Part shown: in pieces, positions 17,943-27,956 of the stretch
How the letters are laid out: every line of letters starts with the position of its first letter
Numbering within the stretch: the stretch's first letter is position 1
NCBI GenBank assembly: GCA_036675565.1
Contig: JAKFER010000027.1
Coordinates: 1-59,109 of the forward strand
Direction of reading: 5' to 3'
Origin: JACCYQ01 sp036675565
GTDB lineage: Bacteria > Bacteroidota > Bacteroidia > Chitinophagales > Chitinophagaceae
DNA: 59,109 nucleotides
Program-made: the position numbers and the translations under genes
The notes under the pieces: model-generated
Told to the model about the DNA's origin: nothing
Seen by the model: only the letters and a program-made list of their open reading frames with translations
The model's database searches: none

Positions 17943-19592
17943 ATGAGTACCCGTTTCTTATTGATAACGTTTGCTTCCTTAATCATTATTCCATTTTCGG
18001 TACAATCACAGAAACATAAAACAACTCAGGGACCAAAACTGATTGTTGGAATAGTAGTGGACCAGATGCGCTGGGATTATTTATACAGGTTTAATAACAG
18101 GTATGGTGAAAAAGGTTTTAAAAGATTGTTGAACGAAGGTTTCACTTGCGAGAACACCTATATTAATTATGTGCCTACCGTAACTGCTATCGGCCATAGT
18201 TCTATATATACTGGTAGTGTGCCGGCCATTCATGGCATAACCGGAAATTCATTTATCATGCAGCAAAATGGAAAAAACATGTATTGCACAGAAGATAATA
18301 CTGTCATTACTGTTGGATCCACTGGGAATGCAGGTAAGATGTCCCCACAGAATTTGCTCAGTTCAACGATTACAGATGAATTAAAATTATCTTCAAATTT
18401 TCAGTCTAAAGTGATCGGTATTGCATTAAAGGATCGCGGTGCCATACTTCCTGCAGGGCATTTTGCAGATGCTGCTTATTGGTTTGATGATGAATCTGGC
18501 AATTGGATCACCAGCAGTTATTACATGGATAAATTGCCGGAGTGGATAATCAAATTCAATAAAAAGAATTTGACAGCACACTACCTTAAAGATAACTGGC
18601 ATACATTATACAAGCTAAATACTTACAGTCAAAGCTTAACAGATTCAAATACCTATGAAGGGAAATACAAAGGTTCTCAATCTGCTGCATTTCCGGTAAT
18701 GACATCGGAACTCATAAAGACCATCGGCCCTGGTTTGATCAGGTCTACACCTTTTGGAAATACATTGACCCTTGACCTTGCAAAAGAAGCAATGATCAAT
18801 GAAAAGTTAGGAAAAAACATTTTTGGCGAAACTGATTTTCTGGCCATCAGTCTTTCATCAACAGATTATATCGGTCACCAGTTTGCAGTGAATTCAATAA
18901 AAGTTGAAGATGCATATTTAAGACTGGATCAGGACCTGGGTAATTTTTTCCAATTTCTTGATCAGCGGATTGGAAAAGGAAATTATACTGTTTTTTTAAC
19001 TTCTGATCACGGAGCTGCGCATAACCCTAAGTTCTTTTCTGATCAGAAGGGAAACAGCGGTTTTTTTAATTCCGGAATTGCCCAGGATAGTTTGAACCAA
19101 ATATTATTTCAAAAGTTTGGTGAAAACAAATTGATCTTTAGTATGACCAATTCTCAGGTACACCTCGATAATCGTTTGATAAATCAAAAACAATTGGATG
19201 AATTGGCCATCAGAAAAACGATCATTGGATATTTGAAAAATCAGGATGGTGTAGCCTTTGTAACTGATATGGAAAACGCCGCTGATGCTGCCATACCTGA
19301 ATTAATAAGAGAGCGCATTGTTAATGGTTATAATTATAAACGCAGCGGTATAATCCAGATAATTCTGGAACCCCAGATATTTAATAGCACTCGCGAAACT
19401 GGAACTTCTCATAGTGCATGGAATCCTTATGATTCCCGGATTCCATTACTTTGGATGGGGTGGGGTGTAAAGCACGGCAAAACACATAGGCCCGTACACA
19501 TCACAGATGTTGCACCAACCATTGCCGCATTATTGCAAATACAGGAGCCTAACGGAAATATCGGCAAACCAGTGGAAGAGTTGATTAATTGA
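17943..19592 (+). CDS. pafA: PafA-type alkaline phosphatase
   Basis: This 549-residue protein has a signal peptide ending near VQSQ. The active-site pattern of the Flavobacteriia phosphatase PafA is present: Asp40 in VDQMRWD, Thr81 as nucleophile in YVPTVTAIGH, Asn102 in GITGN, the monoesterase-type pair Lys163/Arg165 in ALKDRGAILPAGH, the metal ligands in SSTDYIGHQF and TSDHGAAHN, and the late histidine in GTSHSAWN. The Lys-x-Arg and Asn residues mark phosphomonoester preference. PafA is known as a phosphate-insensitive periplasmic phosphatase. As the last gene of the operon it would remove phosphate from the products of the diesterases so that the free polyol can be imported. Confidence 0.93.
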   Translation: MSTRFLLITFASLIIIPFSVQSQKHKTTQGPKLIVGIVVDQMRWDYLYRFNNRYGEKGFKRLLNEGFTCENTYINYVPTVTAIGHSSIYTGSVPAIHGITGNSFIMQQNGKNMYCTEDNTVITVGSTGNAGKMSPQNLLSSTITDELKLSSNFQSKVIGIALKDRGAILPAGHFADAAYWFDDESGNWITSSYYMDKLPEWIIKFNKKNLTAHYLKDNWHTLYKLNTYSQSLTDSNTYEGKYKGSQSAAFPVMTSELIKTIGPGLIRSTPFGNTLTLDLAKEAMINEKLGKNIFGETDFLAISLSSTDYIGHQFAVNSIKVEDAYLRLDQDLGNFFQFLDQRIGKGNYTVFLTSDHGAAHNPKFFSDQKGNSGFFNSGIAQDSLNQILFQKFGENKLIFSMTNSQVHLDNRLINQKQLDELAIRKTIIGYLKNQDGVAFVTDMENAADAAIPELIRERIVNGYNYKRSGIIQIILEPQIFNSTRETGTSHSAWNPYDSRIPLLWMGWGVKHGKTHRPVHITDVAPTIAALLQIQEPNGNIGKPVEELIN

Positions 19593-19914
19593 TGTTTAAT
19601 CTCGAAATCTCTATTTTCTAGATACAAATTATTAATGCTTCCATCTTAAGCGTATTTAATATTTATCCCTCCCACATAAGTATGATTATAACTCATACTT
19701 GCCACAACATACAAAGTTTATTTAATCAGCTTGGACCTAAATCAATAGGAGAGATTGCCAATTAGGGACCTTTGTGTACTATTAGTTTTTTTAATTAAGT
19801 AGCAATTTTAGTCTTTGGTTTATTTTTAAATGTATTTAAAACCTTGATGGTTAAGAGACTGAATTTAAAATGTTTTCTTATAATTAATTTTATAGCGATA
19901 TTGCCAGCATTGGA
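19593..19914. other. intergenic region between the pafA operon and the first ECF sigma gene
   Basis: This stretch is AT-rich and non-coding. A hairpin AAGTATGA / TCATACTT occupies 19678-19700 without a clear T run, so it is only a weak candidate for the operon terminator. The right part must carry the promoter of the sigma-factor gene, but no exact consensus could be fixed. Confidence 0.4.
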
Positions 19915-20490
19915 ATGAAACAACAAAACCTCAATAACGAATATGAATTGTTTCAACAATTAACCTCAGGTGATGAAAAAGCTTTTGAAAAGGTCTTTCA
20001 TCATTACTTCCCTTTTATGGTTTCTTTTGTTTTGAAAATTACCCATACCAGGCATACCGCTGAAGAAATTGCACAGGAAGCTTTTTTACGACTCTGGAAA
20101 CGTCGTGAAGAATTTCAACAAGACTCCAACCTGCGAGCATGGCTGTTTAAAGTCGCTGCAAACCTGGCCTTTGATCATCTCAAAAAGGAAGCAAATCATA
20201 ACCAATTAATCCGATTTTATCATCATAGACCTGGCGACTATGATGATACAGAAAAAATGGTTGATGTAAAAGAGAGCAAAACTATTATTGCGCATGTTGT
20301 AAACAATCTGCCGGAACAACAAAAACTGGCATATAGGCTAAGCCGGGAAGATGGCCTGAGTCACCAGGAGATAGCCGATAAAATGAGTATATCTGTCAAT
20401 ACAGTTAAGAATCACATTACAAAAGCTTTGCAGAAGATAAAACAAGCCATAAATAATGCGGCTCATATATTTTTCTCCGTTTTATACTGA
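19915..20490 (+). CDS. FecI-like ECF RNA polymerase sigma factor
   Basis: This 191-residue protein has region 2 with the core-binding segment AEEIAQEAFLRLWKRR and the DNA-melting part NLRAWLFKVAANLAFD. Region 4 is LPEQQKLAYRLSREDGLSHQ followed by EIADKMSISVNTVKNH. The size and layout match the Bacteroidota FecI/RpoE-related sigma-70 group. It is followed by a FecR anti-sigma gene and an STN-domain SusC, the standard trans-envelope signalling set in which substrate at the outer membrane frees the sigma factor. Regulation of its own locus is the expected role. No unusual feature is seen. Confidence 0.94.
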   Translation: MKQQNLNNEYELFQQLTSGDEKAFEKVFHHYFPFMVSFVLKITHTRHTAEEIAQEAFLRLWKRREEFQQDSNLRAWLFKVAANLAFDHLKKEANHNQLIRFYHHRPGDYDDTEKMVDVKESKTIIAHVVNNLPEQQKLAYRLSREDGLSHQEIADKMSISVNTVKNHITKALQKIKQAINNAAHIFFSVLY

Positions 20491-20563
20491 TTCATCTTTT
20501 TTTACAACCTTACTAGTCCTAGTAAATGAGTTAATCGTTATACCTTTTAATCAGATCAATTTT

Positions 20564-21805
20564 ATGAGTGAAGCCGAAAAAAACCGGATCATATACTTAA
20601 TACAACAATTCAGCAAAAGGCTGGCTAGTCAGGTTGAATTGGAGGAATTAACCGGCATACTTCAAGTCGGCCGGCATGATGAGCAGATAAAATCATTTCT
20701 GGAGGAAATGGCCATGGAAACAACGGTTCCCATAGAATATTCATCGGATCGTTTAGATGAAATACTGGCTGGCATGCAGGACAAATTAAACATTGGAGTT
20801 ACTGAAGTAAAAGATCAAAGCCCCGTAATAAGCTTCAATACTAAAAGACGGAAAAGCAGTTATTTATGGATAAGAGTTGCTGTCGCCGCCTCAATTATAT
20901 TAATGGCCGGAATCAGTACTTACCTTTTTTATGAAAATAAAAAGGATAACAATGTTGTGCAAACAGTTTCTAATGCTGGGGACATTAAAGCACCTGAAGC
21001 CAATCGGGCAATGGTCACACTTGCTGATGGAAGAACTGTTTATCTGGATGATGCTTTGAATGGACAGTTAGCCATTCAGGGTAGTGTTCAACTGGTCAAG
21101 CTATCAGACGGTCAAATTGTATACCAACCGTCCTCAGGCAGCATATCAGATCAAATTCAATACAATACGCTTAGCAATCCGCGTGGTTCCAAAGTAATTG
21201 ATATACAACTAGCGGATGGTTCACGTGTATGGCTAAACGCCGGAAGTACAATTACCTATCCCACATCATTTGCCGGTATTAATGAAAGAATTGTTGAAAT
21301 GACCGGTGAAGGATATTTTGAGGTTGCAAAAAATGAAGGCAAATCTTTTAAAGTGCGTATGCCACAGATTGGAGAGGTTGAAGTTCTGGGAACACAGTTT
21401 AATATTAATTCCTATTCCAATGAACCGTATGTCAGCACCACATTAATGGAAGGAAGTATAAAAATCAGCAGTCATAAAAAAGATCGTTCCGTTGTATTAA
21501 TACCAGGACAACAGGTTCAGATAAATACAAATGGCCAAATTTCTTTTAATAGCAATCCTGACCTGCAATCGGTAATGGCTTGGAAAGAAAATAAATTTAT
21601 GTTTCAAAATGCGGATTTATATACTATCATGCGTCAACTGGAAAGATGGTACGATATAGACGTCTCTTACAAAGGAGAAAAATATAGTGATCAATTTGTA
21701 GGGGTTATTTCAAGAAACGTGAATATTTCAGAAATTTTAAAAATCCTTGAAAAAACGGGTAACGTAAAATTTGAATTAAATGGCAGACAAGTGATAGTAC
21801 AATAA
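20564..21805 (+). CDS. FecR-family anti-sigma factor
   Basis: An open frame begins at 20456, but the likely start is the ATG at 20564 (MSEAEKNR). The longer form would overlap the sigma gene and add a non-conserved hydrophobic leader. The product is then 413 residues: a cytosolic sigma-binding part, one membrane segment (WIRVAVAASIILMAGIS), a periplasmic FecR beta domain (LADGSRVWLNAGS, GEGYFEVA, VLGTQFNINSY) and a C-terminal DUF4974-type part (QLERWYDIDVSY). It should hold the sigma factor encoded upstream until the STN domain of the following SusC signals. The match to the family is complete. Confidence 0.93.
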   Translation: MSEAEKNRIIYLIQQFSKRLASQVELEELTGILQVGRHDEQIKSFLEEMAMETTVPIEYSSDRLDEILAGMQDKLNIGVTEVKDQSPVISFNTKRRKSSYLWIRVAVAASIILMAGISTYLFYENKKDNNVVQTVSNAGDIKAPEANRAMVTLADGRTVYLDDALNGQLAIQGSVQLVKLSDGQIVYQPSSGSISDQIQYNTLSNPRGSKVIDIQLADGSRVWLNAGSTITYPTSFAGINERIVEMTGEGYFEVAKNEGKSFKVRMPQIGEVEVLGTQFNINSYSNEPYVSTTLMEGSIKISSHKKDRSVVLIPGQQVQINTNGQISFNSNPDLQSVMAWKENKFMFQNADLYTIMRQLERWYDIDVSYKGEKYSDQFVGVISRNVNISEILKILEKTGNVKFELNGRQVIVQ

Positions 21806-21820
21806 ATTAAAAAGAAAAAA

Positions 21821-21845
21821 CCGGAAATGCTTCGAACATTCCCGG
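21821..21845 (+). promoter_or_regulatory. fecR-susC intergenic hairpin, copy A
   Basis: CCGGAAATG, a 7-base loop CTTCGAA and CATTCCCGG form a near-perfect stem (one internal mismatch). A closely matching hairpin sits in the same place in the second locus at 32389-32413. Position between the regulator pair and the transporter suggests partial termination or mRNA processing that sets regulator versus transporter levels. Confidence 0.6.
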
Positions 21846-21917
21846 CACATAAAGGCTTTTTTGAATAAATAAAACCACGACGAATCATCTATTCTAAAAC
21901 CTAAACACTGCAAAAGT

Positions 21918-24900
21918 ATGAATTTATTTACTGGCAGTAAGCAAAGACTGTATGCAAATATGTGTTGCATGAAGTCGTCCAGGATGCTTACTTCACAAAT
22001 TATGAAAGCGATGAAATTGACTTTCATTCTGCTAACTGTTTCATTTCTTCAAATATCTGCTTCAGGTCTGTCACAAAACGTAACTATTTCGTTGAAAGAT
22101 GTGCCTGTAGAAAAAATATTCAGAGAGATTGAACGACAAACCGGGATTGGTTTTTTTTATAACAAAAGTATGCTGCAGGAATTGAAACGGGTTAGCATTC
22201 ATGTAAAGGATGTTCCGGTGCCTGATGTCCTGAAACAATGTTTTAAGGAACAACCGCTTGATTATAGCATACAGAATAATACAATCGTAATCACTAAAAA
22301 GTCAGTAACTCCGGAAAACAATTTTAAGTTGCCCCCACTAATAGATGTGCGGGGCTTGGTAACAAATGCCGATGGCCAGCCATTATCCAGTGTTTCAGTA
22401 ATTGTTAATGGAAAAAACAAGGGCACATCAACTAATACTAATGGAGAATATTTTCTTTCTGATGTGGATGAAAATGCAACACTAGTTTTTTCCATAATAG
22501 GTTATTCACCACAATCAGTTTCAGTTAAAGGGAATACAGTCATCAACGTGATACTGGATCTTGAGGTAAAACAACAAAGCGAGATAGTTGTAATTGGCTA
22601 TGGATCTGTATTACGAAAAGATCTTACCGGAGCAGTTTCATCTATCAAAGGAGAAGAGTTAAATAAATTGACCAACTCTTTATTTGATGCTTCGTTGGCT
22701 GGGAGAGCCCCTGGTGTACAGGTAGTAAAATCCTCAGGAGCACCGGGTGCTGTTGCTTCAATTCGGATTCGGGGCGGCACATCTGCTGTGGGTACCAATG
22801 AACCTTTATATGTTATTGATGGTGTCCCGATAGAAATGGGCGATGGATTTGGTAATGCAGCATATCAAACGGATTCCAGGTATAAATTACCTCCTTTATC
22901 AAATGTTAATCCTGAAGATATTGAAAGCATTGATATATTGAAAGATGCTTCATCAGCTGCAATTTATGGATCAAGGGCAGCAAATGGCGTTGTGATCGTG
23001 ACTACTAAACGCGGGAAAAAATCGGGCAAACCAAATGTCATTTTTGGTTATAACAGTTCATTTGACAAATTTGCCAATTATACTTACTCGATGCTGAACG
23101 CGGATCAGTATCATCAGGTAGTGAAGGTCGCATATGAAAACGCAGGTACTGCTCTCCCGGCTAACCATATTGCATACCCTAACGCAAATACCAACTGGGT
23201 TGACCTTACAACCAGGACATCTCATTCGAACAATATTTATTTAAATATCAATGGCGGAAGTAATGATGGAAGTACAATTTATTCTTTTTCAGGTGGTCTA
23301 ACAAACCAGAATGGTGTTATAAAATATACTGACTTTGGAAGAAAAAATTTGCGTACCAGCCTGCAAACGGTGTTATTCAAAAAGCTTCGTTTTGGTACCA
23401 ATATTAATTACAGCGTAACAGATAACCGGGGAAGTGGCACCGGTCAGTTTTATACCATATCAAAATACAGACCAGATGTACCATTGTATGATAATAATGG
23501 AAACTACGGCGCTTCACCAGACAGCGTAAATTCTAATCCATTGGCAAGAATCAGCCAGATATCAAATGTTAACAATGAAGGTATATTGACAAGTTTTTTT
23601 GGTGAACTTGAACTGTTAAAGGGACTTAAATTCCGTTCTACAATAGCCACGAATAGTAATAAGGGTACTAACGAAAGATACACGCCAAGTACGGATGTAT
23701 TTGAAATCAGAAACGGTAGAAAAGGAAGCCGTAGTGATTACCTATATTCCAGCTCATCCACCATTTTTGATAATACACTAACTTATGATCATCTTATTAA
23801 AAAACATGCTATTAATCTTTTAGCAGGCGCATCATATACAAAGGTTAAGAATGAATTCACATCAATTTCCTCTACAAATTTTCAGGATGATTATGTTTTA
23901 AATAACCTTGGGTCTGCAGGAGCTATTCAAACATATACAAGTGGTGGTGGCATCAGCGGTTTATCATCTTATTTTCTACGCAGTAATTACAATTATGCCG
24001 GAAAGTATTATCTGACATTTACTGGACGAGCAGACCATTCTACTAAATTCGGTCCCGCTAACCGTTGGGGATTTTTTCCATCAGGAGCATTGGCATGGAA
24101 AATATCAGAAGAGGAATTCATGAATAAAATGAATTTTGTAGATGATTTAAAATTCAGGCTGTCCTATGGTAAAACAGGCTCTGCTAATTTTTCTGATTTT
24201 CAATATGCTACTTTTTTTGGCTCTGGAAGTTTCTATAATGGGAACAATGGTGTAGTTGCTAATACTATTCCTAACCCTGACATCCATTGGGAGTCGACCT
24301 ACCAGTTTGATGCTGCCCTTGATTTTGAACTTTTTCAAAATAAATTGTATGGAAGCATCGGATATTTTCAGAAAACAACAAATGGGATGATTTTAAACCG
24401 CCAGATCATCCGGGAAACAGGAGGAAGTAACCAGTTTGCAAATATGGGTGACTTTCTCAATAAAGGTTGGGAAATCCAGTTGGGAAGCGAACTCATTAAA
24501 CAAAAGGATTTTAGTTTTAGTACAGACTTGAATATTACAAGGTACAGAAGTAAAGTTCTTCACTTGAATGATGGTTCTTACCTGAATCTCAAAGAAGGAG
24601 AGCCTATCGGTTATTTTTCCGGATACAGAGTAGGAGGTATATTTCAATCCCAGGATGATATTGATGCTTTAAATGCATTGTCTCCAAATGGTTATTACCA
24701 ATCAAGAAATACCAAACCAGGTGATTTCAGATTTATTGATGTGAATAATGATGGATTCATAGGTAGTGATGATAATACAGTGATTGGTAAAGCAGAACCT
24801 GATTTTTTTGGAGGATGGAATAATATTTTACGATTCAAAAATTTAGAAATTTCCGCCTTCTTTAATTTCTCTATAGGAAACTCATTATATAATTCTGCTA

Positions 24901-25301
24901 GGAGAGACTTGCTTTTTTTCACTTCAAATGCCAGTAATTATTCTACTGAATTATTGGATGCATGGACCCCCGATAAAAAAATATCCTCTCTACCTCGTGT
25001 AGTCGTTAATGATCCGAATAATAATCGCCGGGATTCAGATTTTTTTATTGAAGATGGATCATTTTTCAAATTAAAAAATTTGCAATTGAGTTATTTACTG
25101 AATGGGGATTTTCTAAGAAAGGCCTACATCACCAATATAAAAGCTTATGCTACGCTAAGTAACGTTTTTACAATTACACCTTATTCAGGTCTGGATCCAG
25201 AAATCAATGCTGCACCTAGTAATAATTTTTCACAAGGGATTGATAATAATATTTATCCCCAGACAAGAACCTTCACACTGGGTATCAATGTAAACTTTTA
25301 A
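21918..25301 (+). CDS. SusC/RagA-family TonB-linked transporter with STN signalling domain
   Basis: This 1127-residue protein has a long N-terminal leader and a signal peptide ending near SASGLSQ. The STN (secretin/TonB short N-terminal) domain follows at about 55-115 (VPVEKIFREIERQTGIGFFY), then a carboxypeptidase-D-like domain, TonB box region SEIVVIGYGS, plug with LKDASSAAIYGSRAANGV, and the barrel. The STN domain contacts the FecR protein encoded upstream, so import and sigma activation are linked. The ATG at 21918 is used; internal methionines near residues 15-32 are possible alternatives because the leader is long. The substrate is unknown. The thioredoxin genes downstream hint at a thiol-linked nutrient. 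Confidence 0.94.
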   Translation: MNLFTGSKQRLYANMCCMKSSRMLTSQIMKAMKLTFILLTVSFLQISASGLSQNVTISLKDVPVEKIFREIERQTGIGFFYNKSMLQELKRVSIHVKDVPVPDVLKQCFKEQPLDYSIQNNTIVITKKSVTPENNFKLPPLIDVRGLVTNADGQPLSSVSVIVNGKNKGTSTNTNGEYFLSDVDENATLVFSIIGYSPQSVSVKGNTVINVILDLEVKQQSEIVVIGYGSVLRKDLTGAVSSIKGEELNKLTNSLFDASLAGRAPGVQVVKSSGAPGAVASIRIRGGTSAVGTNEPLYVIDGVPIEMGDGFGNAAYQTDSRYKLPPLSNVNPEDIESIDILKDASSAAIYGSRAANGVVIVTTKRGKKSGKPNVIFGYNSSFDKFANYTYSMLNADQYHQVVKVAYENAGTALPANHIAYPNANTNWVDLTTRTSHSNNIYLNINGGSNDGSTIYSFSGGLTNQNGVIKYTDFGRKNLRTSLQTVLFKKLRFGTNINYSVTDNRGSGTGQFYTISKYRPDVPLYDNNGNYGASPDSVNSNPLARISQISNVNNEGILTSFFGELELLKGLKFRSTIATNSNKGTNERYTPSTDVFEIRNGRKGSRSDYLYSSSSTIFDNTLTYDHLIKKHAINLLAGASYTKVKNEFTSISSTNFQDDYVLNNLGSAGAIQTYTSGGGISGLSSYFLRSNYNYAGKYYLTFTGRADHSTKFGPANRWGFFPSGALAWKISEEEFMNKMNFVDDLKFRLSYGKTGSANFSDFQYATFFGSGSFYNGNNGVVANTIPNPDIHWESTYQFDAALDFELFQNKLYGSIGYFQKTTNGMILNRQIIRETGGSNQFANMGDFLNKGWEIQLGSELIKQKDFSFSTDLNITRYRSKVLHLNDGSYLNLKEGEPIGYFSGYRVGGIFQSQDDIDALNALSPNGYYQSRNTKPGDFRFIDVNNDGFIGSDDNTVIGKAEPDFFGGWNNILRFKNLEISAFFNFSIGNSLYNSARRDLLFFTSNASNYSTELLDAWTPDKKISSLPRVVVNDPNNNRRDSDFFIEDGSFFKLKNLQLSYLLNGDFLRKAYITNIKAYATLSNVFTITPYSGLDPEINAAPSNNFSQGIDNNIYPQTRTFTLGINVNF

Positions 25302-25311
25302 AAAAATATTC

Positions 25312-26694
25312 ATGAAACTATCACTATATAAACATGCCCTGTATCTTATTGGCATTACAATATTTATTTCCTGTAGTAAATTAACAGATGTTAATGATGT
25401 GGAGCCGGTCAACCAACTGAGCGAAGATCAGGCTATAACCAGCGTTAGTCAGGCTCAGAGTGTATTATATGGAGCTTATGGACAACTTAAATCTGGCCTT
25501 GAAATTATCTCCTATAATTCAGGATTGACTTCATTAAGAGGTTTAACAATGGAACCTGGATCTTTTGGAGGTGCCATTGAAGCTTCATATCAGAATAATG
25601 ATGTGGACGCAGAAACTTATTATCTTGATGCTATTTACACGAAATTTTATAAGATCATTAATAATGTAAATCACATTATCGATAAGGCTCCACTTATAAA
25701 TACGCAGGATAAACGCAGGGATCAGATCATTGGAGAAGCTCGTTTTTTAAGAGCATTATCACATTTCTATTTGTTACGATTGCATGGGTATTTTTTTGAC
25801 GTTTCATCCCCATATGGAATAGTGATAAAAAATAAGCCTGTAACAGGAGCCATTTCAGAACCACGTTCAACGGTTCAGGAAACTTATGATTTTATACATT
25901 CAGATCTTGATTATGCGATAGCAAATTGCCCATCTTTTACAAATACCTTTTATGCTTCAAGCCAGGCTGCTATGGCATTAAAGTCAAAAGTCTTACTGTA
26001 TCAAAAAAAATATGGTGAAGCTGCCGACCTGGCAAATCAGGTCATTCTTTCAGGAAAATTTCAGCTTGAAACAAATTTTCTTGACATTTTCACCAAAAAA
26101 ATTGTTGATACAAAAGAAGTTATTTTTCAAACACCTTATGATGATAAGAACGATCGAAATAATAAGGCATTTATTTTCCGTGCCTATTATTTGCCTTCTG
26201 CTTATTATGCTGATTTATTGGTTGGAGATAAAAGGGATCAATGGGCTTTAGTGAGAAATTCAAATGGTACACTTCGAAATAATAAGTTTAATAATACAGT
26301 TTTCAATGGCCAGTCTTTAACAGCAGACACGGAATATTTTTTAAGGCTTGATGAAATATATTTAATTCTTGCTGAAGCCATAGTCAGGAGTAATGGAAAT
26401 TTGGGTGATGCAATAGGTGCACTGAATATGATCAGGAACAGGGCAGAAATGCCAAACACTTCTGCAATTACAAAAGATGAAATCCTGGAAGCCATCCGGA
26501 TTGAAAAAATACTGGAATTAGGTGCTGAAAGTGGAGAGGAATGGTATGATTTAGTTCGTTATGCAATAGAGGGAGACCTGGATATCACAAACTTTAAACC
26601 TGGTGCTTCCTCTGAATTAAAATACGTGCTTCCTTTACCGTTTGCAACTGTATCTCTCTCAAATGGTGTAGTGGAACAAAATCCTGGGTATTGA
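25312..26694 (+). CDS. SusD/RagB-family lipoprotein
   Basis: This 460-residue protein has a lipoprotein signal (ITIFISC, Cys21). SusD landmarks are EARFLRALSHFYLLRLHG, LDEIYLILAEAIVR, IRIEKILELGAESGEEWYDL in part, and the terminal QNPGY. It is shorter than the SusD of the first locus. It starts 10 bp after the SusC gene and forms the surface lid of that transporter. No unusual residues or breaks are visible. The bound ligand cannot be predicted. Confidence 0.93.
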   Translation: MKLSLYKHALYLIGITIFISCSKLTDVNDVEPVNQLSEDQAITSVSQAQSVLYGAYGQLKSGLEIISYNSGLTSLRGLTMEPGSFGGAIEASYQNNDVDAETYYLDAIYTKFYKIINNVNHIIDKAPLINTQDKRRDQIIGEARFLRALSHFYLLRLHGYFFDVSSPYGIVIKNKPVTGAISEPRSTVQETYDFIHSDLDYAIANCPSFTNTFYASSQAAMALKSKVLLYQKKYGEAADLANQVILSGKFQLETNFLDIFTKKIVDTKEVIFQTPYDDKNDRNNKAFIFRAYYLPSAYYADLLVGDKRDQWALVRNSNGTLRNNKFNNTVFNGQSLTADTEYFLRLDEIYLILAEAIVRSNGNLGDAIGALNMIRNRAEMPNTSAITKDEILEAIRIEKILELGAESGEEWYDLVRYAIEGDLDITNFKPGASSELKYVLPLPFATVSLSNGVVEQNPGY

Positions 26695-26731
26695 GTGGTA
26701 CGAAGCTTTGATTATCAATAAACTTAAATTT

Positions 26732-27925
26732 ATGCATTTCAGAATTGTAGGAATTCTCATTGTTATCCTGTTCTCTAAGTTTGCCTTTTCCCAATCGTTA
26801 AATACAATTGATTTTAAGAACATTTCATTTTCCGAAGCACTGGAATTATCTAAAAATACGGGAAAGCCAGTTTTTATAGATTGCTATACAACCTGGTGTG
26901 CACCGTGTAAGAAAATGGACAAGACGGTTTTTGTTATAGATTCAGTATACACTTTTTACAATGAGAACTTTGTGAATTTTAAAGTTGATATGGAAAAAGG
27001 TGAGGGGATAACATTGAAAGAAAAGTATAATGTAGGTTCATTCCCTACGTATTTATTTGTAAATGCTGCCGGAGAAATCATTCACCGTACTGCCTCGTTA
27101 ATGCCTGCTGCGGAGTTTTTAAATGAAGCCCGTATTGCTCTGAACCCTATAGACTCATATGCCGCATGGGAAAAAAGATATGTAGCTGGCGACCGTTCCA
27201 ATGAATTATTATTAAAGTATGCAAAATCCTTAAGAAAAGTTAACAGGTCAGATGCTCAGAAAGTAGAACAGGAGTTGATGTTAAAAATCAAAGATGAGGA
27301 TCTCAGAAGTAAATTTGGATGGGAAGTTATAGAACATATGGGCATGACAAAAAATGATCGGCTGGGTGTATACCTTTCAAACAACAACGATTATTTTGAA
27401 AAAATCGCAGGCAAAGCTGCTGTACAAACAGTATTGAACCGTATGCAGATGGCTGATATGTACAAAATGATTCGTGAAAAAAACAGTCAGATCTTTTTCA
27501 TGAAACTGGATGAGATGAGAAAAGATCCGAATTCAGTAACCCAGAGAAATATTGCCATGCTGCAAATGGAATATTATCTTGAAATTAATAATGCAGATTC
27601 CTTTGTAATCTCTTCTGAAAAAGCTTTAAATGGAATTTTGGAAAATAGTGATGCAGATTTAAGTTTTATTGCCAGGCGTGCAATTTATAAATCAGGTGGA
27701 AATGAAAAAGTTAATTTACAGGCTTTGAAATTAGCCAGAAAAGCAGTTAAACTAAACCCGGAAGAATATAGCAACCAGGGTACACTTGCTTCAATATGTC
27801 TGGAATTAAAATTAAAAGAGGAAGGATTAATGGCAGCCCAAAAAGCAAGATCACTTGCTGATGAATCTACCTCTAAAATTCAAAATATTGCACAAGCGCT
27901 GGTTGATAAATTACAAGCATTGTAA
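26732..27925 (+). CDS. exported thioredoxin-fold protein with helical C-terminal region
   Basis: An open frame starts at a TTG at 26708, but the ATG at 26732 gives a cleaner signal peptide (FRIVGILIVILFSKFAFSQ), so 397 residues are annotated. The thioredoxin_7-like domain has the CxxC motif CAPC (Cys56/Cys59 counted from the ATG) and the cis-proline in FPTYLFVN. The remaining 250 residues are helical and TPR-like (KLARKAVKLNPEEYSNQGTL). Proteins of this type often follow SusCD pairs. In the periplasm it would reduce or rearrange disulfides, perhaps fed by the DsbD encoded at 41.2 kb. The partner and substrate are inferred. Confidence 0.85.
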   Translation: MHFRIVGILIVILFSKFAFSQSLNTIDFKNISFSEALELSKNTGKPVFIDCYTTWCAPCKKMDKTVFVIDSVYTFYNENFVNFKVDMEKGEGITLKEKYNVGSFPTYLFVNAAGEIIHRTASLMPAAEFLNEARIALNPIDSYAAWEKRYVAGDRSNELLLKYAKSLRKVNRSDAQKVEQELMLKIKDEDLRSKFGWEVIEHMGMTKNDRLGVYLSNNNDYFEKIAGKAAVQTVLNRMQMADMYKMIREKNSQIFFMKLDEMRKDPNSVTQRNIAMLQMEYYLEINNADSFVISSEKALNGILENSDADLSFIARRAIYKSGGNEKVNLQALKLARKAVKLNPEEYSNQGTLASICLELKLKEEGLMAAQKARSLADESTSKIQNIAQALVDKLQAL

Positions 27926-27956
27926 TTATTGCAATTCACAACTTAAAAATCATTAA

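Noticed and set aside
20456..20563. Longer N terminus of the first FecR protein
   Set aside because: It would overlap the sigma gene and add 36 residues without similarity to the family; the ATG at 20564 fits better.
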